A stretch of DNA of 64,000 nucleotides from Blautia sp. An81 (GCF_002161285.1 NZ_NFHH01000019.1:1-64000), one strand, 5' to 3'. Counted from the stretch's first letter, positions 1-9,540 are shown. Numbers and translations: made by a program. Notes: generated by a model from the letters alone, not told the origin.

Positions 1-120
1 ATCCAAACCTTTTACTGTTTTGGTTCGTTGAACCGTTTTTAAAAATGAATGTAAAAGAATTTTCAGTTCATGTGTTTCACTGTTCAGTTATCAAGGTCCC
101 TGTCTTGCGACAGCCATATC
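1..120 (-). promoter_or_regulatory. Probable rRNA operon leader, 5' end only
   Basis: On the minus strand the sequence downstream of two strong promoters runs off the left edge without an ORF. It contains the motif GACCTTGATAACTGAAC (about 82-98), which resembles conserved leader or spacer boxes of clostridial rRNA operons. With serine tRNAs just upstream, an rRNA operon immediately left of the window is likely. The rRNA gene itself is not visible. Confidence 0.6.
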
Positions 121-149
121 AGATTATCACATCTTTTCTGGCTTGTCAA
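121..149 (-). promoter_or_regulatory. Proximal rRNA-type promoter P2
   Basis: On the minus strand, TTGACA (144-149) is followed by a 17-bp spacer and TAATCT (121-126). The -35 is a perfect sigma-A match. It is the second of two promoters with identical hexamers and spacing about 98 bp apart, the usual layout of Firmicute rRNA operons. Confidence 0.8.
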
Positions 150-218
150 GAACTTTTTTCATTTTCTTGAAAATTTCTTTTTCAAGGTTTTCCAAAAGTT
201 CCTTTTGACAGTTTCTTA

Positions 219-247
219 AGATTACCACAAACTCAAAGTTTTGTCAA
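219..247 (-). promoter_or_regulatory. Distal rRNA-type promoter P1
   Basis: On the minus strand, TTGACA (242-247), 17-bp spacer, TAATCT (219-224). Same hexamers and spacing as the proximal promoter at 121-149. It starts just downstream of the serine tRNA at 280-368, so it separates tRNA from rRNA transcription. Confidence 0.8.
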
Positions 248-279
248 GTTTTTTTAATCCTTAATCTTAAAACCGTCAG

Positions 280-368
280 CGGAGAAAGAGGGATTTGAAC
301 CCTCGCGCCGCTACTAACGACCTACTCCCTTTCCAGGGGAGCCCCTTCAGCCTCTTGGGTATTTCTCC
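280..368 (-). tRNA. tRNA-Ser (anticodon GGA)
   Basis: The minus strand folds as a class II tRNA: acceptor GGAGAAA pairs with TTTCTCC, there is a long variable arm, and the T-loop region reads GGTTCAAATCC. The anticodon loop CTGGAAA sits between CTCCC and GGGAG, giving anticodon GGA (UCC/UCU codons). The discriminator base is G at 280; no CCA is encoded, so CCA must be added after transcription. Confidence 0.95.
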
Positions 369-427
369 TTAGCCTGATTAAAAATCTTCTATATAATATC
401 GGAGGTCTTAAAACTCATTCTCCGAAG

Positions 428-513
428 CGGAGAGAGTGGGATTCGAACCCACGCGCCCTTGCGGACAAACGGTTTTCAAGACCGCCTCGTTATGACCACT
501 TCGATATCTCTCC
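428..513 (-). tRNA. tRNA-Ser (anticodon UGA)
   Basis: Minus-strand class II tRNA: acceptor GGAGAGA pairs with TCTCTCC, long variable arm, T arm with GGTTCGAATCC. The anticodon loop CTTGAAA gives anticodon UGA (UCA codons). Discriminator G at 428, no encoded CCA. It lies 59 bp upstream of the other serine tRNA and they may be co-transcribed. Confidence 0.95.
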
Positions 514-599
514 ATTGTGTCGCTCGGTCAGCGACAGGTAGTATTCTAGCATTCTCCAGCCAATCTGTCAATAGGTTTTTTTATTTTTTTTAACTTTCT

Positions 600-1295
600 T
601 TATTTCATCCTTTTTTCCAGGATTTTCTCGGCAATTAAAAGGTCCTCTGGAGTAGTTATTTTAATGTTTTCATAGCTGCCTTCTATAAGAGGGATTTTAA
701 CATTTCCATAGAGTTCTGCCACCATAGCGTCGTCTGTAATGCTTTCCATATTATCTTTCCGTGCTTTGTCGTATGCTGCCCTGATAAGAGGATAGGAAAA
801 GACCTGAGGCGTCTGTATTGTCCACACCAGACTCCTCTTAGGCGTCTCGGCAATCATCTGATTTTCGTCTGCTATTTTTACTGTATCTTTTGAAGGCATC
901 CCTACAACACAGGCTTTATATTCTTTTACTGTTTTTAAAGCTCTGGCTAGAATCTCCTGGGTAATAAAGGGCCTGGCTCCATCATGTATAAATACATAGC
1001 TGCAGTCTCCACAGGCAAGAAGTCCCTGGTGGACAGAATCATACCGTTCTTTTCCTCCTGGAACTATTTTCTTTACCTTTGAAAAGCCGTAAGCTTCTAC
1101 AATCTCTCGTCTGCAGAAATCTATGCTTTCTTTTCCAGTGACCAAAACAATATTCTGAATCTCCGGGCTTTCTTGGAAGCAGGCAAGGCTGTAGTAAAGT
1201 ATAGGTTTCTCTTTCAGAGTAATAAACTGTTTCTGTATTTTACTGTTCATTCTCTTTCCCTGGCCTGCTGCCAGTACAATAGCTGTACAATTCAT
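600..1295 (-). CDS. ispD: 2-C-methyl-D-erythritol 4-phosphate cytidylyltransferase
   Basis: IspD, 231 aa, transfers CMP from CTP to methylerythritol phosphate in the non-mevalonate isoprenoid pathway in the cytoplasm. The N-terminus TAIVLAAGQGKRM is the glycine-rich nucleotide-binding loop of this family; the HDGARPF motif lies near residue 103, and a conserved TDDA occurs toward the C-terminus. Length is normal. It is the last gene of the minus-strand run that begins at tsaE and starts 1 bp after the tsaD stop, so the two are probably co-translated. The pathway partner ispF is not next to it. Confidence 0.93.
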   Translation of the reverse strand: MNCTAIVLAAGQGKRMNSKIQKQFITLKEKPILYYSLACFQESPEIQNIVLVTGKESIDFCRREIVEAYGFSKVKKIVPGGKERYDSVHQGLLACGDCSYVFIHDGARPFITQEILARALKTVKEYKACVVGMPSKDTVKIADENQMIAETPKRSLVWTIQTPQVFSYPLIRAAYDKARKDNMESITDDAMVAELYGNVKIPLIEGSYENIKITTPEDLLIAEKILEKRMK

Positions 1296-1296
1296 T

Positions 1297-2322
1297 TTAT
1301 CTCTCTCCTAATTTCAGATTGGGCACAGCGTTCAAATCCCAGCCATGGCGGGTCCCTTTCTTATATTCATAATAAGCAGCGGCACCGATCATTGCTGCGT
1401 TATCTGTACATAGAATAGGAGACGGATGATAAAACTTAATATTGTTTTCTTCACAGGCCTTTTCCATAGCACATCTCAGGCCGCTGTTAGAAGCCACTCC
1501 TCCGGCTATTGCAAGCTTATCTATGTGATAGTCTCTTGCTGCTGCCATGGCATGCTCTACCAGCACCTCTACTACACACCGCTGGAAGGAAGCAGCAACA
1601 TCTGCCGTTACAATCTCCTCACCCTGCATTCTACATTTATTCAGATAATTGAGCACCGCCGACTTTACTCCACTGAAGCTGAAGTCATAGGGGGCGTCCT
1701 CAATCTTGGCTTTGGGGAAATCCATGGCCTGAGGGTTCCCTTCTTTTGCCAGCTTATCTATTTTGGGACCGCCAGGATACCCCAGGCCTATAGCTCTGGC
1801 AACTTTATCAAAAGCTTCCCCGGCAGCGTCATCTCTGGTCCTGCCTAAAATCTCAAATTCACCGTAGTCCTTTACGATCACCAAATGGGTATGTCCTCCT
1901 GAAACCACAAGGCACAGGAAAGGGGGCTCCAAATCTGGATTTTCCACATAATTAGCCGCAATATGCCCTTCTATATGATGTACTCCCACCAGGGGAATAT
2001 TTTTTGCAAAGCTGATAGCCTTTGCCTCAGCAACTCCTACCAAAAGAGCACCCACCAGGCCCGGTCCATAAGTAACTCCAATAGCATCCAGGTCATCCAG
2101 AGATATATTTGCTTCCTGGAGGGCTTCTTCAATTACCTGATTGATTTTTTCAATGTGCTTTCTGGATGCGATCTCAGGCACAACTCCTCCGTAAAGTTTG
2201 TGCAGATCAATCTGAGACGAAATAACATTTGATAAAACCGTCCTGCCATTTTTCACTACCGCTGCAGCGGTTTCATCACAGGAACTCTCTATTGCAAGGA
2301 TCAATACTTCTTCTTTTCCCAT
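1297..2322 (-). CDS. tsaD: tRNA N6-threonylcarbamoyladenosine synthase subunit TsaD
   Basis: TsaD (Gcp/YgjD), 341 aa, is the catalytic subunit that transfers threonylcarbamoyl from threonylcarbamoyl-AMP to A37 of ANN-decoding tRNAs. The ASKHA fold starts with [11 protein letters not shown]. The metal-binding HIEGH is near residue 115, and glycine-rich nucleotide motifs include VVSGGHTHL and [19 protein letters not shown] lies before the ATG. Its partners tsaB and tsaE are a few genes upstream in the same run; tsaC is not in the window. Confidence 0.95.
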   Translation of the reverse strand: MGKEEVLILAIESSCDETAAAVVKNGRTVLSNVISSQIDLHKLYGGVVPEIASRKHIEKINQVIEEALQEANISLDDLDAIGVTYGPGLVGALLVGVAEAKAISFAKNIPLVGVHHIEGHIAANYVENPDLEPPFLCLVVSGGHTHLVIVKDYGEFEILGRTRDDAAGEAFDKVARAIGLGYPGGPKIDKLAKEGNPQAMDFPKAKIEDAPYDFSFSGVKSAVLNYLNKCRMQGEEIVTADVAASFQRCVVEVLVEHAMAAARDYHIDKLAIAGGVASNSGLRCAMEKACEENNIKFYHPSPILCTDNAAMIGAAAYYEYKKGTRHGWDLNAVPNLKLGER

Positions 2323-2333
2323 TTTTATCTCCT

Positions 2334-3245
2334 CTATTCTTCCTCAAACTGCAGTTCTGTGGACTGACGGTCTCTGGCAGCAACCGTATTCGGAAATATT
2401 TTCAGTGCTTCTGGAAGAGCCTCTTCAGGCCGTACCAAAGAAGGACTATAATGCGTCAGCCACATTTCTTTTACTTGTGCTTCTCTGGCCAGAACAGCAG
2501 CCTCTTTAAATGTCATATGCTTATATGCTTTGGCTTTTTCTTCCTTATCCTGCTCTCCATACATTCCCTCGCAGATAAAAAGGTCCGCTCCCTCTGCATG
2601 CTCTGCAATAGACTTCACTGGCCGTGTGTCAGTTGTATAGGTAAGTTTTATTCCTTTTCTGGCAGGTCCCAGCACCATATCCGGAGTATAAAGAGTATCT
2701 CCTTCCGTAATGGTTTCTCCTTTCTGAAGAAGATTCCAATATTTCAGAGGAATGTTCTGGTCCTTTGCCCTCTGAGGATCAAATTTCCCCTGTCTTTTAA
2801 TTTCCAGAGTATATCCATAGCAGGTAACATTGTGATTCACCTTAAAAGCCGTAATATGATACCCGAAAAACTCAAAGGTCTCTTCTGGTTTTGTCAGTTC
2901 TATACATTGAATTTCAAAAGGAAGTTCCGGAGCGATTACTCTCAGAGAAGAAACCACCCGGTTCAGTCCCCTTGGTCCTATCAAAGTCAAAGGTTCTGTC
3001 CGTTCCGCATTCCCCATGGTCAGAAGAAGTCCCGGAAGACCGCTGATGTGGTCTGCATGAAAATGGGTAAAGCAGATCACATCGATGGGCTTAAAGCTCC
3101 AGCCTTTTTCTTTTACTGCCACCTGGGTTCCCTCTCCACAGTCAATCATCAGATTACTGCCGTTATACCGGGTCATTAAGGATGTCAGTTTTCTTCTTGG
3201 AAGAGGCATCATACCTCCCGTTCCTAAAAGACATACGTCCAGCAT
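2334..3245 (-). CDS. rnz: Ribonuclease Z
   Basis: RNase Z, 303 aa, is a metallo-beta-lactamase-fold endonuclease that trims tRNA 3' ends. This fits the lack of encoded CCA in the two serine tRNAs of the window. The N-terminus reads [10 protein letters not shown]; the zinc motif [14 protein letters not shown] is near residues 59-72, NHNVTCYGY lies mid-protein, and LTHYSPSL supplies a late metal-binding histidine. It ends 11 bp before tsaD. Placement among t6A genes gives a tRNA-maturation flavour to the whole operon. Confidence 0.93.
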   Translation of the reverse strand: MLDVCLLGTGGMMPLPRRKLTSLMTRYNGSNLMIDCGEGTQVAVKEKGWSFKPIDVICFTHFHADHISGLPGLLLTMGNAERTEPLTLIGPRGLNRVVSSLRVIAPELPFEIQCIELTKPEETFEFFGYHITAFKVNHNVTCYGYTLEIKRQGKFDPQRAKDQNIPLKYWNLLQKGETITEGDTLYTPDMVLGPARKGIKLTYTTDTRPVKSIAEHAEGADLFICEGMYGEQDKEEKAKAYKHMTFKEAAVLAREAQVKEMWLTHYSPSLVRPEEALPEALKIFPNTVAARDRQSTELQFEEE

Positions 3246-3309
3246 AATCTATTCCTCGTTTCTTCCTGTAACTACTAAATATACCTATAATAGCATAGTT
3301 TTTTTTGCA

Positions 3310-3558
3310 CTACAACAATTCCCTCTCCATATTTTTCTCAGGAGGGATCTGAAATCCTGCTGTCAGCCTGTCATAACATTCTTCACAGAGATCAAAGGTA
3401 TGGCTCTCACCATCCTTTTTCGAAAAATATCCCCACTGTACCTGTCCATGGAAAACCCCTTCCTGGACTATGCCTTTTTCTATCCGGATCTTCTTTCCGC
3501 AGCAGTTGCAAAAAATCTCCTGTATCTGACGTTCGTTTTGATTTTCGTATTTTCTCAT
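3310..3558 (-). CDS. Small zinc-ribbon protein of unknown function
   Basis: An 82-aa protein with two cysteine pairs, CNCCGKK near residues 17-23 and CEECYD near 58-63, spaced as in a four-cysteine zinc ribbon. A GAGGAGG Shine-Dalgarno sits 6 nt before the ATG, so it is very likely translated. It lies between rimI and rnz in the tRNA-modification run. I do not recognise a named family. The ribbon suggests nucleic-acid or protein binding, but that is inference. Confidence 0.75.
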   Translation of the reverse strand: MRKYENQNERQIQEIFCNCCGKKIRIEKGIVQEGVFHGQVQWGYFSKKDGESHTFDLCEECYDRLTAGFQIPPEKNMERELL

Positions 3559-3671
3559 ACCTTTCCTCCTCAGTATCGAAAATTTTTGCTTTTACCTGCC
3601 TTATTATACAAAAGACATTTGAGAAAACCCAGTGGGAATTAGATGAAAACTTAGCAAAAGATAGCAGCTTC

Positions 3672-4133
3672 TCATGTACCTTGGACTGTCTCCAGGTCTT
3701 TATGCATGAGAATCCCATCCTCTCTGGGATTTTCATAAAAATTTTTCCGGATTCCCTGGTACAAAAAGCCGCAGCTTTCATATAAATGGATTGCAGCGGC
3801 ATTGCTTTTTCTGACTTCCAGGAAGAAAGAGGCAACCCCTGCCTTTCTCCCTTCTTCTTCCAGAGCTTCCATCAGGCTCCGTCCAATATGCATCCCCTGG
3901 TATTCTTTTCTGACAGAAACCTGGGTAATCTCACCCTCATCCAGAACTGTCCACATGCCGATATAGCCGGCTCTTTGTCCATCTATCAGCGCGATGAGAT
4001 AAATATTTTCTTTTTTTTCCAAGGCTTCCAGAAAGCTATCTTCTTTCCATGGAGCTGAAAAATTTTCCTTCTCTACAGCCGCAGCCCAGGGAATGTCCTC
4101 CACTTTCATCTTTCGGATTTCAAGCTTCTCCAT
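3672..4133 (-). CDS. rimI: Ribosomal protein S18 alanine N-acetyltransferase
   Basis: GNAT-fold acetyltransferase, 153 aa. The acetyl-CoA loop VRKEYQGMHIGRSLM is near residues 73-87, and SNAAAIHLYESCGF is the typical C-terminal GNAT motif. RimI acetylates the N-terminus of ribosomal protein S18, and the tsaB-rimI-tsaD neighbourhood is its classical context. The start overlaps the tsaB stop by 14 bp, with no strong Shine-Dalgarno of its own, so translational coupling is likely. Substrate is assigned from context. Confidence 0.88.
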   Translation of the reverse strand: MEKLEIRKMKVEDIPWAAAVEKENFSAPWKEDSFLEALEKKENIYLIALIDGQRAGYIGMWTVLDEGEITQVSVRKEYQGMHIGRSLMEALEEEGRKAGVASFFLEVRKSNAAAIHLYESCGFLYQGIRKNFYENPREDGILMHKDLETVQGT

Positions 4134-4842
4134 TTTTAGCCAGGCGTTTTGCCCTTTCCCTTTCTGCCTGGGATACTCTGAGATATTCCGGCTGATGTTC
4201 CTCTGGCCTTTGGGTTCTTCCTTCTTTGTAATAGACAGCCCCCAAAGCAGCTACAGCACCGGCTCTCTGCCTGTTTAGATGGGCAGGAGCAAAGGAATAT
4301 GGCACCTGGCACCTTTCAGCGATCATATCTCTGAAAACAGGCACTCCGTCTCCTAAAAAAATCACCGGTCTTTCCAGACTGTTTAACTCTCTGATCAATT
4401 CATCCATAGGCAGAGCTGCCTGGTCTTTTATGGTGATGAGATTATGGTTCTCAAAAGCATAGACTCCTGTATACACCTGTTTTCTCCTGGCATCCATGAT
4501 CGGGCAGACCAGAGTACCTGGAGCCGTATCATAAAGGTTGTATGCCAGAGCCTCTAAAGTTGGTACGCCAATAAGAGGCTTATTAAGAGCCAGACCCAGA
4601 CCTTTTGCCGTTGCGGAACCAATACGCAGTCCGGTGAAAGACCCTGGACCTGCTGCCACTGCAATGGCATCCAGAGTTTCCAGATCAAGCTCCACAGCTT
4701 TTTTGATTTCGTCCAGCATGGGGAGAAGAGTCTGGGAATGCGTCTTTTTATAGTTCATCGTATACTCTGCCACCAGTGTATCGTCTTCCACCAGAGCTAC
4801 AGAGGCCACCAGGCCTGAACTGTCCAATGCTAATATTTTCAT
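4120..4842 (-). CDS. tsaB: t6A biosynthesis protein TsaB
   Basis: TsaB (YeaZ), 240 aa, an ASKHA-fold TsaD paralog without catalytic residues that forms the TsaBDE complex. The start ILALDSSGLVASVALVED and the motif AAGPGSFTGLRIG (about residues 63-75) are diagnostic. Length is normal. It overlaps rimI by 14 bp and follows tsaE by 14 bp, which indicates one transcript. Confidence 0.94.
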   Translation of the reverse strand: MKILALDSSGLVASVALVEDDTLVAEYTMNYKKTHSQTLLPMLDEIKKAVELDLETLDAIAVAAGPGSFTGLRIGSATAKGLGLALNKPLIGVPTLEALAYNLYDTAPGTLVCPIMDARRKQVYTGVYAFENHNLITIKDQAALPMDELIRELNSLERPVIFLGDGVPVFRDMIAERCQVPYSFAPAHLNRQRAGAVAALGAVYYKEGRTQRPEEHQPEYLRVSQAERERAKRLAKNGEA

Positions 4843-4856
4843 ATGGAGTTCCTCCT

Positions 4857-5285
4857 CTATTCCAATCCCTCTACAGTAATTTTCCGATAATCAAACCCTT
4901 TTTCAGGATTTTTCTCTATTGTTACAGAGAGCACCTGTTCCGGCAGAAGCTCTTCTATCAGCTCCGCCCATTCAATCAGGCATACTCCGTCTCCGAAAAA
5001 GTAATCGTCGTATCCGATTTCTTCCATTTCTTCAATGTCTCCGATACGATATACATCAAAGTGATAGAAAGGAAGTCTGCCTTCTTCATATTCCTGGATA
5101 ATAGTAAAGGTCGGACTGTTCACCGGCTCCTGGATTCCCAGTCCGCAGGCAACTCCCTGAGTAAAAACCGTTTTTCCCACACCCAGATCTCCGTTTAAGG
5201 TATAAATCTGTCCTGGAAGTGCTTTTTCTCCTATCTGTTTTCCTAATTGAAATGTTTCTTTTGCACTGTTCGTTTCTATTATCAT
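4857..5285 (-). CDS. tsaE: t6A biosynthesis ATPase TsaE
   Basis: TsaE (YjeE), 142 aa from the chosen ATG at 5285; an in-frame start at 5345 would add 20 non-conserved residues. GAGGA lies 8 nt before the chosen start. The Walker A GDLGVGKT (about 34-41) and the SPTFTIIQEY motif identify the family. Its ATP hydrolysis resets the TsaBD complex during tRNA threonylcarbamoylation. First gene of the tsaE-tsaB-rimI run. Confidence 0.93.
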   Translation of the reverse strand: MIIETNSAKETFQLGKQIGEKALPGQIYTLNGDLGVGKTVFTQGVACGLGIQEPVNSPTFTIIQEYEEGRLPFYHFDVYRIGDIEEMEEIGYDDYFFGDGVCLIEWAELIEELLPEQVLSVTIEKNPEKGFDYRKITVEGLE

Positions 5286-5402
5286 GAATCTATCCTCACA
5301 TTGCCAGTCCACTGACGCCAAAGCAGCAGTTGGAAATTCAGGCAAACCATTCGTCCAATTATGGTCATATCAGTACCTTAGTATAGCACAGAAATTTCCG
5401 GC

Positions 5403-5431
5403 TTGCACCTTTTATTTTTTCCTTCTATAAT
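5403..5431 (+). promoter_or_regulatory. Sigma-A promoter of the cyclophilin gene
   Basis: TTGCAC (5403-5408), 17-bp spacer, TATAAT (5426-5431). It lies about 75 bp before the cyclophilin start at 5505, leaving a GC-rich leader. Confidence 0.75.
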
Positions 5432-5504
5432 ACATAAGTAACCGTTTAGCCGCGGCATAGCCCCGGCCTCAAACAGATCATTCATAAAATAAAGGAGAAT
5501 GCAT

Positions 5505-6023
5505 ATGGCAAACCCAATTGTAACCATTACCATGGCAAACGGCGATGTTATGAAAGCTGAATTATATCCGGAAATCGCCCCAAATACTGTCAACAATTTT
5601 ATCAGTCTTGTAAAATCCGGTTTCTATGACGGCCTCAACTTTCATAGAGTTATCCGAGGCTTTATGATCCAGGGCGGCTGTCCTCAGGGCACTGGCATGG
5701 GCGGTCCCGGCTATTCTATCAAAGGCGAATTTTCTCAAAATGGATTCCCAAATGCTCTGGCCCACACACCAGGAGTTCTTTCCATGGCAAGAGCTATGCA
5801 TCCAGACTCTGCCGGCAGCCAGTTTTTCATCATGCATGAAGCAGCTCCTCATCTGGACGGCTCCTATGCAGCTTTCGGAAAAGTAATCGAAGGTATGGAC
5901 GTGGTAAATAAAATCGCCGAGACTCCTACAGATTACAGTGACCGTCCTATGGAAGAGCAGAAAATCCTGTCCATGACTATAGAAACTTTCGGTACAGAAT
6001 ATCCAGAACCTGAAAAGTGTTAA
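5505..6023 (+). CDS. Peptidyl-prolyl cis-trans isomerase, cyclophilin type
   Basis: Cytoplasmic cyclophilin, 172 aa, a proline isomerase that aids protein folding. It has the family core: [13 protein letters not shown] with the catalytic arginine, [26 protein letters not shown], and a late [12 protein letters not shown]. No signal peptide is visible. The start at 5505 is preferred over 5499 because AAGGAG lies 7 nt upstream of 5505 but almost touches 5499. Transcribed alone from the promoter at 5403-5431, convergent with the yigZ-type gene. Confidence 0.93.
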   Translation: MANPIVTITMANGDVMKAELYPEIAPNTVNNFISLVKSGFYDGLNFHRVIRGFMIQGGCPQGTGMGGPGYSIKGEFSQNGFPNALAHTPGVLSMARAMHPDSAGSQFFIMHEAAPHLDGSYAAFGKVIEGMDVVNKIAETPTDYSDRPMEEQKILSMTIETFGTEYPEPEKC

Positions 6024-6043
6024 GTAATCCTATTCGGAATCTC

Positions 6044-6700
6044 TCAATTTTCAAAAAGGAGATATTCCCCCTGGGAAACTGCATAATACAGTTCCTTTAT
6101 ATCTGTGATAGAAGCCCGTCCGCTGGTGGCTTCTGTCACAGATTTTTTTATCTGCTCCTTCTCCCCTGCCGGCACCAGGATCTGCATTTTCACGGATTCT
6201 GTATACTGGCTGTCCATGATGGGCACATTACTCTGTCCAAAAAGATACTGGAGTTTTCCCACTCCATTGTAGTCTGTACCTATTTCTATCAGCACTCCAT
6301 GGTTCTTCGTGATCACCCTGCTTTTGACCAGCCCCTCCTGGGCTGCTTTGGAATAGGCTCTCACCAGACCTCCGGTTCCCAGAAGGGTGCCCCCAAAGTA
6401 TCTGGTTACTACCACTGCTGTATTGTAAAGCTCTTCTCCCAGGAGCACATCCAGTATGGGTTTTCCCGCAGTTCCCCCTGGTTCTCCGTCATCACTGAAC
6501 CGCATGATTTCCCTCCGTTCACCTATGACATAGGCAAAACAGTTATGGGTAGCGTTCCAGTATTTCTTTCTCATTTTCTCAATAAAGCTCAGAGCTTCCT
6601 CTTCACTCTCTACAGGCCGTACTGTAGCGATAAATCGGGATTTTTTCTCCAGGATTTCTCCCTCTCCGCCTTCGTAAACCATTTTATATGTTTCCAGCAT
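6044..6700 (-). CDS. YigZ/IMPACT family protein
   Basis: IMPACT/YigZ family, 218 aa from the ATG at 6700, which follows AGAGG at 6 nt. The N-terminal UPF0029 domain (about 10-115) includes KSRFIATV, HNCFAYVIG and the conserved DDGEPGGTAGKPIL stretch; the rest is an EF-G-domain-IV-like ferredoxin fold. Bacterial members are linked to translation or stress in eukaryotic comparison, but the molecular role is not settled. Monocistronic, convergent with the cyclophilin gene with a 20-bp gap. Confidence 0.88.
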   Translation of the reverse strand: MLETYKMVYEGGEGEILEKKSRFIATVRPVESEEEALSFIEKMRKKYWNATHNCFAYVIGERREIMRFSDDGEPGGTAGKPILDVLLGEELYNTAVVVTRYFGGTLLGTGGLVRAYSKAAQEGLVKSRVITKNHGVLIEIGTDYNGVGKLQYLFGQSNVPIMDSQYTESVKMQILVPAGEKEQIKKSVTEATSGRASITDIKELYYAVSQGEYLLFEN

Positions 6701-6809
6701 AAAATACCTCTTTTCTATATCCAACTATTTTGCATTTTAGCATACTTTCCCTGAAACAGGGAATATTTATGATGAAAAAGTGAAAATACTGTGTGTATTC
6801 TAAAGTTTC

Positions 6810-6838
6810 TTGAATTAGAGAACCTCATTTGTTATAAT
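6810..6838 (+). promoter_or_regulatory. Sigma-A promoter of the penicillin-binding protein gene
   Basis: TTGAAT (6810-6815), 17-bp spacer, perfect TATAAT (6833-6838). The transcript would start near 6845, giving a leader of about 19 nt with an AAGGAGG site. Confidence 0.82.
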
Positions 6839-6863
6839 GGACGGGAAAAGGAGGCAAGACTAC

Positions 6864-9446
6864 ATGAATTTTGGAAAACGGGCTACGAATAAGAAACGTA
6901 ATGCTCTGTCCTCCCGTTCAACTATGATGGGAAAGAAAGCCAATGTTTCTATTCTGCGTATCATTTTCATCTCTCTGATCGCAGTAATTGCTATTGGCGG
7001 ATGTATGGGAATCGGGGCAATGAGAGGCCTTATCGACGACGCCCCTGACGTTTCAGAAATCAATATCGTTCCTGTAGGAGAGGCTACTTTTGTTTATGAT
7101 GCAAACGGAGAGCAGCTTCAGAAACTGACAGCTCCGGATTCTAACCGTATGCCTGTAGAGATTGATCAGATTCCCCTGGATCTCCAGCATGCTGTGGTTG
7201 CTATCGAGGATGAACGTTTCTATGAACATAATGGTATTGATATAAGAGGTATCCTTCGCGCCGCTGTAGTAGGCATTACCAGCGGACACTTTTCAGAGGG
7301 AGCCAGTACTATCACCCAGCAGCTTATAAAAAATACGGTTTTCACTGACTGGGTAAACGAATCCACCCTGGAACGTTTCGAACGTAAATTCCAGGAATGG
7401 TATCTGGCACTGGCACTGGAAAAGCAGATAAAAGACAAGGATGTTATTTTACAGAACTATCTGAACACGATTAACCTTGGAAATGGAAATTACGGAGTTC
7501 AGGCTGCTGCCCAGGATTATTTCGGCAAAGATGTCAGTGATCTGACTCTGTCTGAGTGTACCGTTATCGCCGGCATCACGCAAAATCCTACCCGATACAA
7601 TCCAGTGACCAATCCGGAAAATAATGCAGAACGCCGGCAGGAAGTCCTGGATCATATGCTTGAACAGGAATACATCACCAAGGAACAGTATGACGAGTGT
7701 CTTGCAGACAATGTGTACGAAAGGATCCAAAGTGTAGAAAAAGAAAACGAGAGTCAGGATACCACCTACAGCTACTTTATTGACGAGCTGACTGAGCAGG
7801 TCATCCAGGATCTTCAGGACAAGCGGGGCTATACAGAACAGCAGGCTTATAACGCCCTTTGGAGCGGCGGATTAAGAATCTACACAACTCAGGACCCTGC
7901 TATCCAACAGATTTGTGATGAAGAATACAGTGACCCAGATAATTTTCCTGCTGGAAGTCAGGTAGAACTGGATTATGCTCTTACCGTAAAGCATGCTAAC
8001 GGAGAAGAGGAAAATTACAGCAAAGAAATGTTAGAACAGTACTTCATTGAGAATGAAAGTTCTGACTTTACCCTTTTATTTGACAGTGAGGAAAGTGCCC
8101 AGGCTCATATTGATGCCTATAAAGCAGCTATTCTGACAGAGGGCGATGAGGTAGTGGCAGAAACTGTCCATTTCACTCCTCAGCCTCAGTCATCTCTGAC
8201 TATCATTGACCAGCATACTGGATATGTAAAAGCAATTGTAGGAGGCAGAGGCGAGAAATCCGCCAGCCTGAGTCTTAACCGGGCAACAAATACCAACAGG
8301 CAGCCGGGTTCTACCTTCAAGCCTTTGGCTGCTTATGCAGCAGCTCTCAATGAAGGAGGCATGTCACTGGCTACCACCTTTGAGGACGAGCCTTTTACCT
8401 ATGACAATGGAGAACCTCTTTACAACGCTGACAGGCAGTATCACGGAACAGTTACCATGCGGGAAGCCATTGTACATTCTTACAACATACCTGCTGTAAA
8501 ATGTATGATTGAGATAACCCCAGAATTAGGAATTGAATATCTGGAAAAATTCGGGTTCACTTCTCTTATTACTGAACCTACAGAAATTAACGGAAGCATC
8601 TACACGGATGTAAATGCAGCCACAGCTATTGGCGGTATCACCCAGGGTGTAAGCAATCTGGAACTTACTGCTGCCTATGCTGCAATTGCCAACAATGGTA
8701 CTTATATCAAACCGGTATTCTATACAAAAATACTGGATTCTGACGGAAATGTGATCATTGACAATACTGCTGAAAAGACTACTGTGATCAAGCCCAGCAC
8801 TGCATATCTTCTCACAAATGTTTTGGAAGATGTTATTACAGAAGGCACCGGTACTAGAGTGCAGTTTGACGGTATGCATCTGGCAGGTAAAACCGGTACC
8901 ACAGATGATTACCGGGATCTTTGGTTCTGCGGATTTTCTCCTTATTATACCTGTTCTGTATGGGCAGGCTATGATGACAACTCGGTTCTTCCTCAGGGAA
9001 CATACCGCACCTATCAGCAGACCTTATGGCGGAATATTATGGAAAGGATCCATGCAGATCTTCCTGATACAGAGTTTAAGATGCCTTCTACTGTAGAGGA
9101 AGCATCCATCTGTACAAGCACAGGCCTTCTGGCAACCTCAAGCTGTAATGCTGTAACGGAATATTTTGATACAGAACAGCTACCTACTCAGTACTGCTCC
9201 GGCCATTATACTTACAGCTATAGTTATGATTACAGTTCCAGTTATTCTGAAGATTCTTCTTCAGATGAGGGAAGCTCAGAGGACAGTGAAACAACTGTAG
9301 AAGAGCCTACACCAGAAACTCCAGTAGAAGTTCCTGAAGAAACCCAGCCAGAGGTAACTACTCCTGCTGAGGAAACTACTGAGACCCCTCCTGCTGATGC
9401 CGGAGGCGGAGAAACGCCAGCGGACACCGGAGAAGTAATACAATAG
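6864..9446 (+). CDS. Class A penicillin-binding protein (PBP1a type)
   Basis: Bifunctional peptidoglycan synthase, 860 aa from the ATG at 6864, which has AAGGAGG about 9 nt upstream; the promoter -10 covers the longer ORF start. One N-terminal membrane anchor (about residues 30-52) precedes the GT51 glycosyltransferase with the catalytic motif EDERFYEHNG and GASTITQQLIKN. The transpeptidase has SXXK in RQPGSTFKPL, SYN in HSYNIP and KTGT in AGKTGTTDD. The tail of about 80 residues is rich in Tyr, Ser, Glu, Thr and Pro, probably an extracytoplasmic disordered extension. Monocistronic. Confidence 0.94.
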   Translation: MNFGKRATNKKRNALSSRSTMMGKKANVSILRIIFISLIAVIAIGGCMGIGAMRGLIDDAPDVSEINIVPVGEATFVYDANGEQLQKLTAPDSNRMPVEIDQIPLDLQHAVVAIEDERFYEHNGIDIRGILRAAVVGITSGHFSEGASTITQQLIKNTVFTDWVNESTLERFERKFQEWYLALALEKQIKDKDVILQNYLNTINLGNGNYGVQAAAQDYFGKDVSDLTLSECTVIAGITQNPTRYNPVTNPENNAERRQEVLDHMLEQEYITKEQYDECLADNVYERIQSVEKENESQDTTYSYFIDELTEQVIQDLQDKRGYTEQQAYNALWSGGLRIYTTQDPAIQQICDEEYSDPDNFPAGSQVELDYALTVKHANGEEENYSKEMLEQYFIENESSDFTLLFDSEESAQAHIDAYKAAILTEGDEVVAETVHFTPQPQSSLTIIDQHTGYVKAIVGGRGEKSASLSLNRATNTNRQPGSTFKPLAAYAAALNEGGMSLATTFEDEPFTYDNGEPLYNADRQYHGTVTMREAIVHSYNIPAVKCMIEITPELGIEYLEKFGFTSLITEPTEINGSIYTDVNAATAIGGITQGVSNLELTAAYAAIANNGTYIKPVFYTKILDSDGNVIIDNTAEKTTVIKPSTAYLLTNVLEDVITEGTGTRVQFDGMHLAGKTGTTDDYRDLWFCGFSPYYTCSVWAGYDDNSVLPQGTYRTYQQTLWRNIMERIHADLPDTEFKMPSTVEEASICTSTGLLATSSCNAVTEYFDTEQLPTQYCSGHYTYSYSYDYSSSYSEDSSSDEGSSEDSETTVEEPTPETPVEVPEETQPEVTTPAEETTETPPADAGGGETPADTGEVIQ

Positions 9447-9477
9447 CTATTTTAAAAATATAGAATTCAACGTATCC

Positions 9478-9540
9478 AAAAAATACCTGCTGTCAGGCAG
9501 ATGGATGTTTCCATTCCCCTTAGACAGCAGGTATTTTATA
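9478..9540. terminator. Bidirectional intrinsic terminator
   Basis: A long stem AAATACCTGCTGTC / GACAGCAGGTATTT with A- and T-rich flanks sits between convergent genes (PBP on plus, ROK kinase on minus), so it can serve both. Confidence 0.85.

Noticed and set aside
2229-3179. Long plus-strand ORF opposite rnz
   Set aside because: Shadow frame: no recognisable domains, and rnz on the other strand is complete and conserved.
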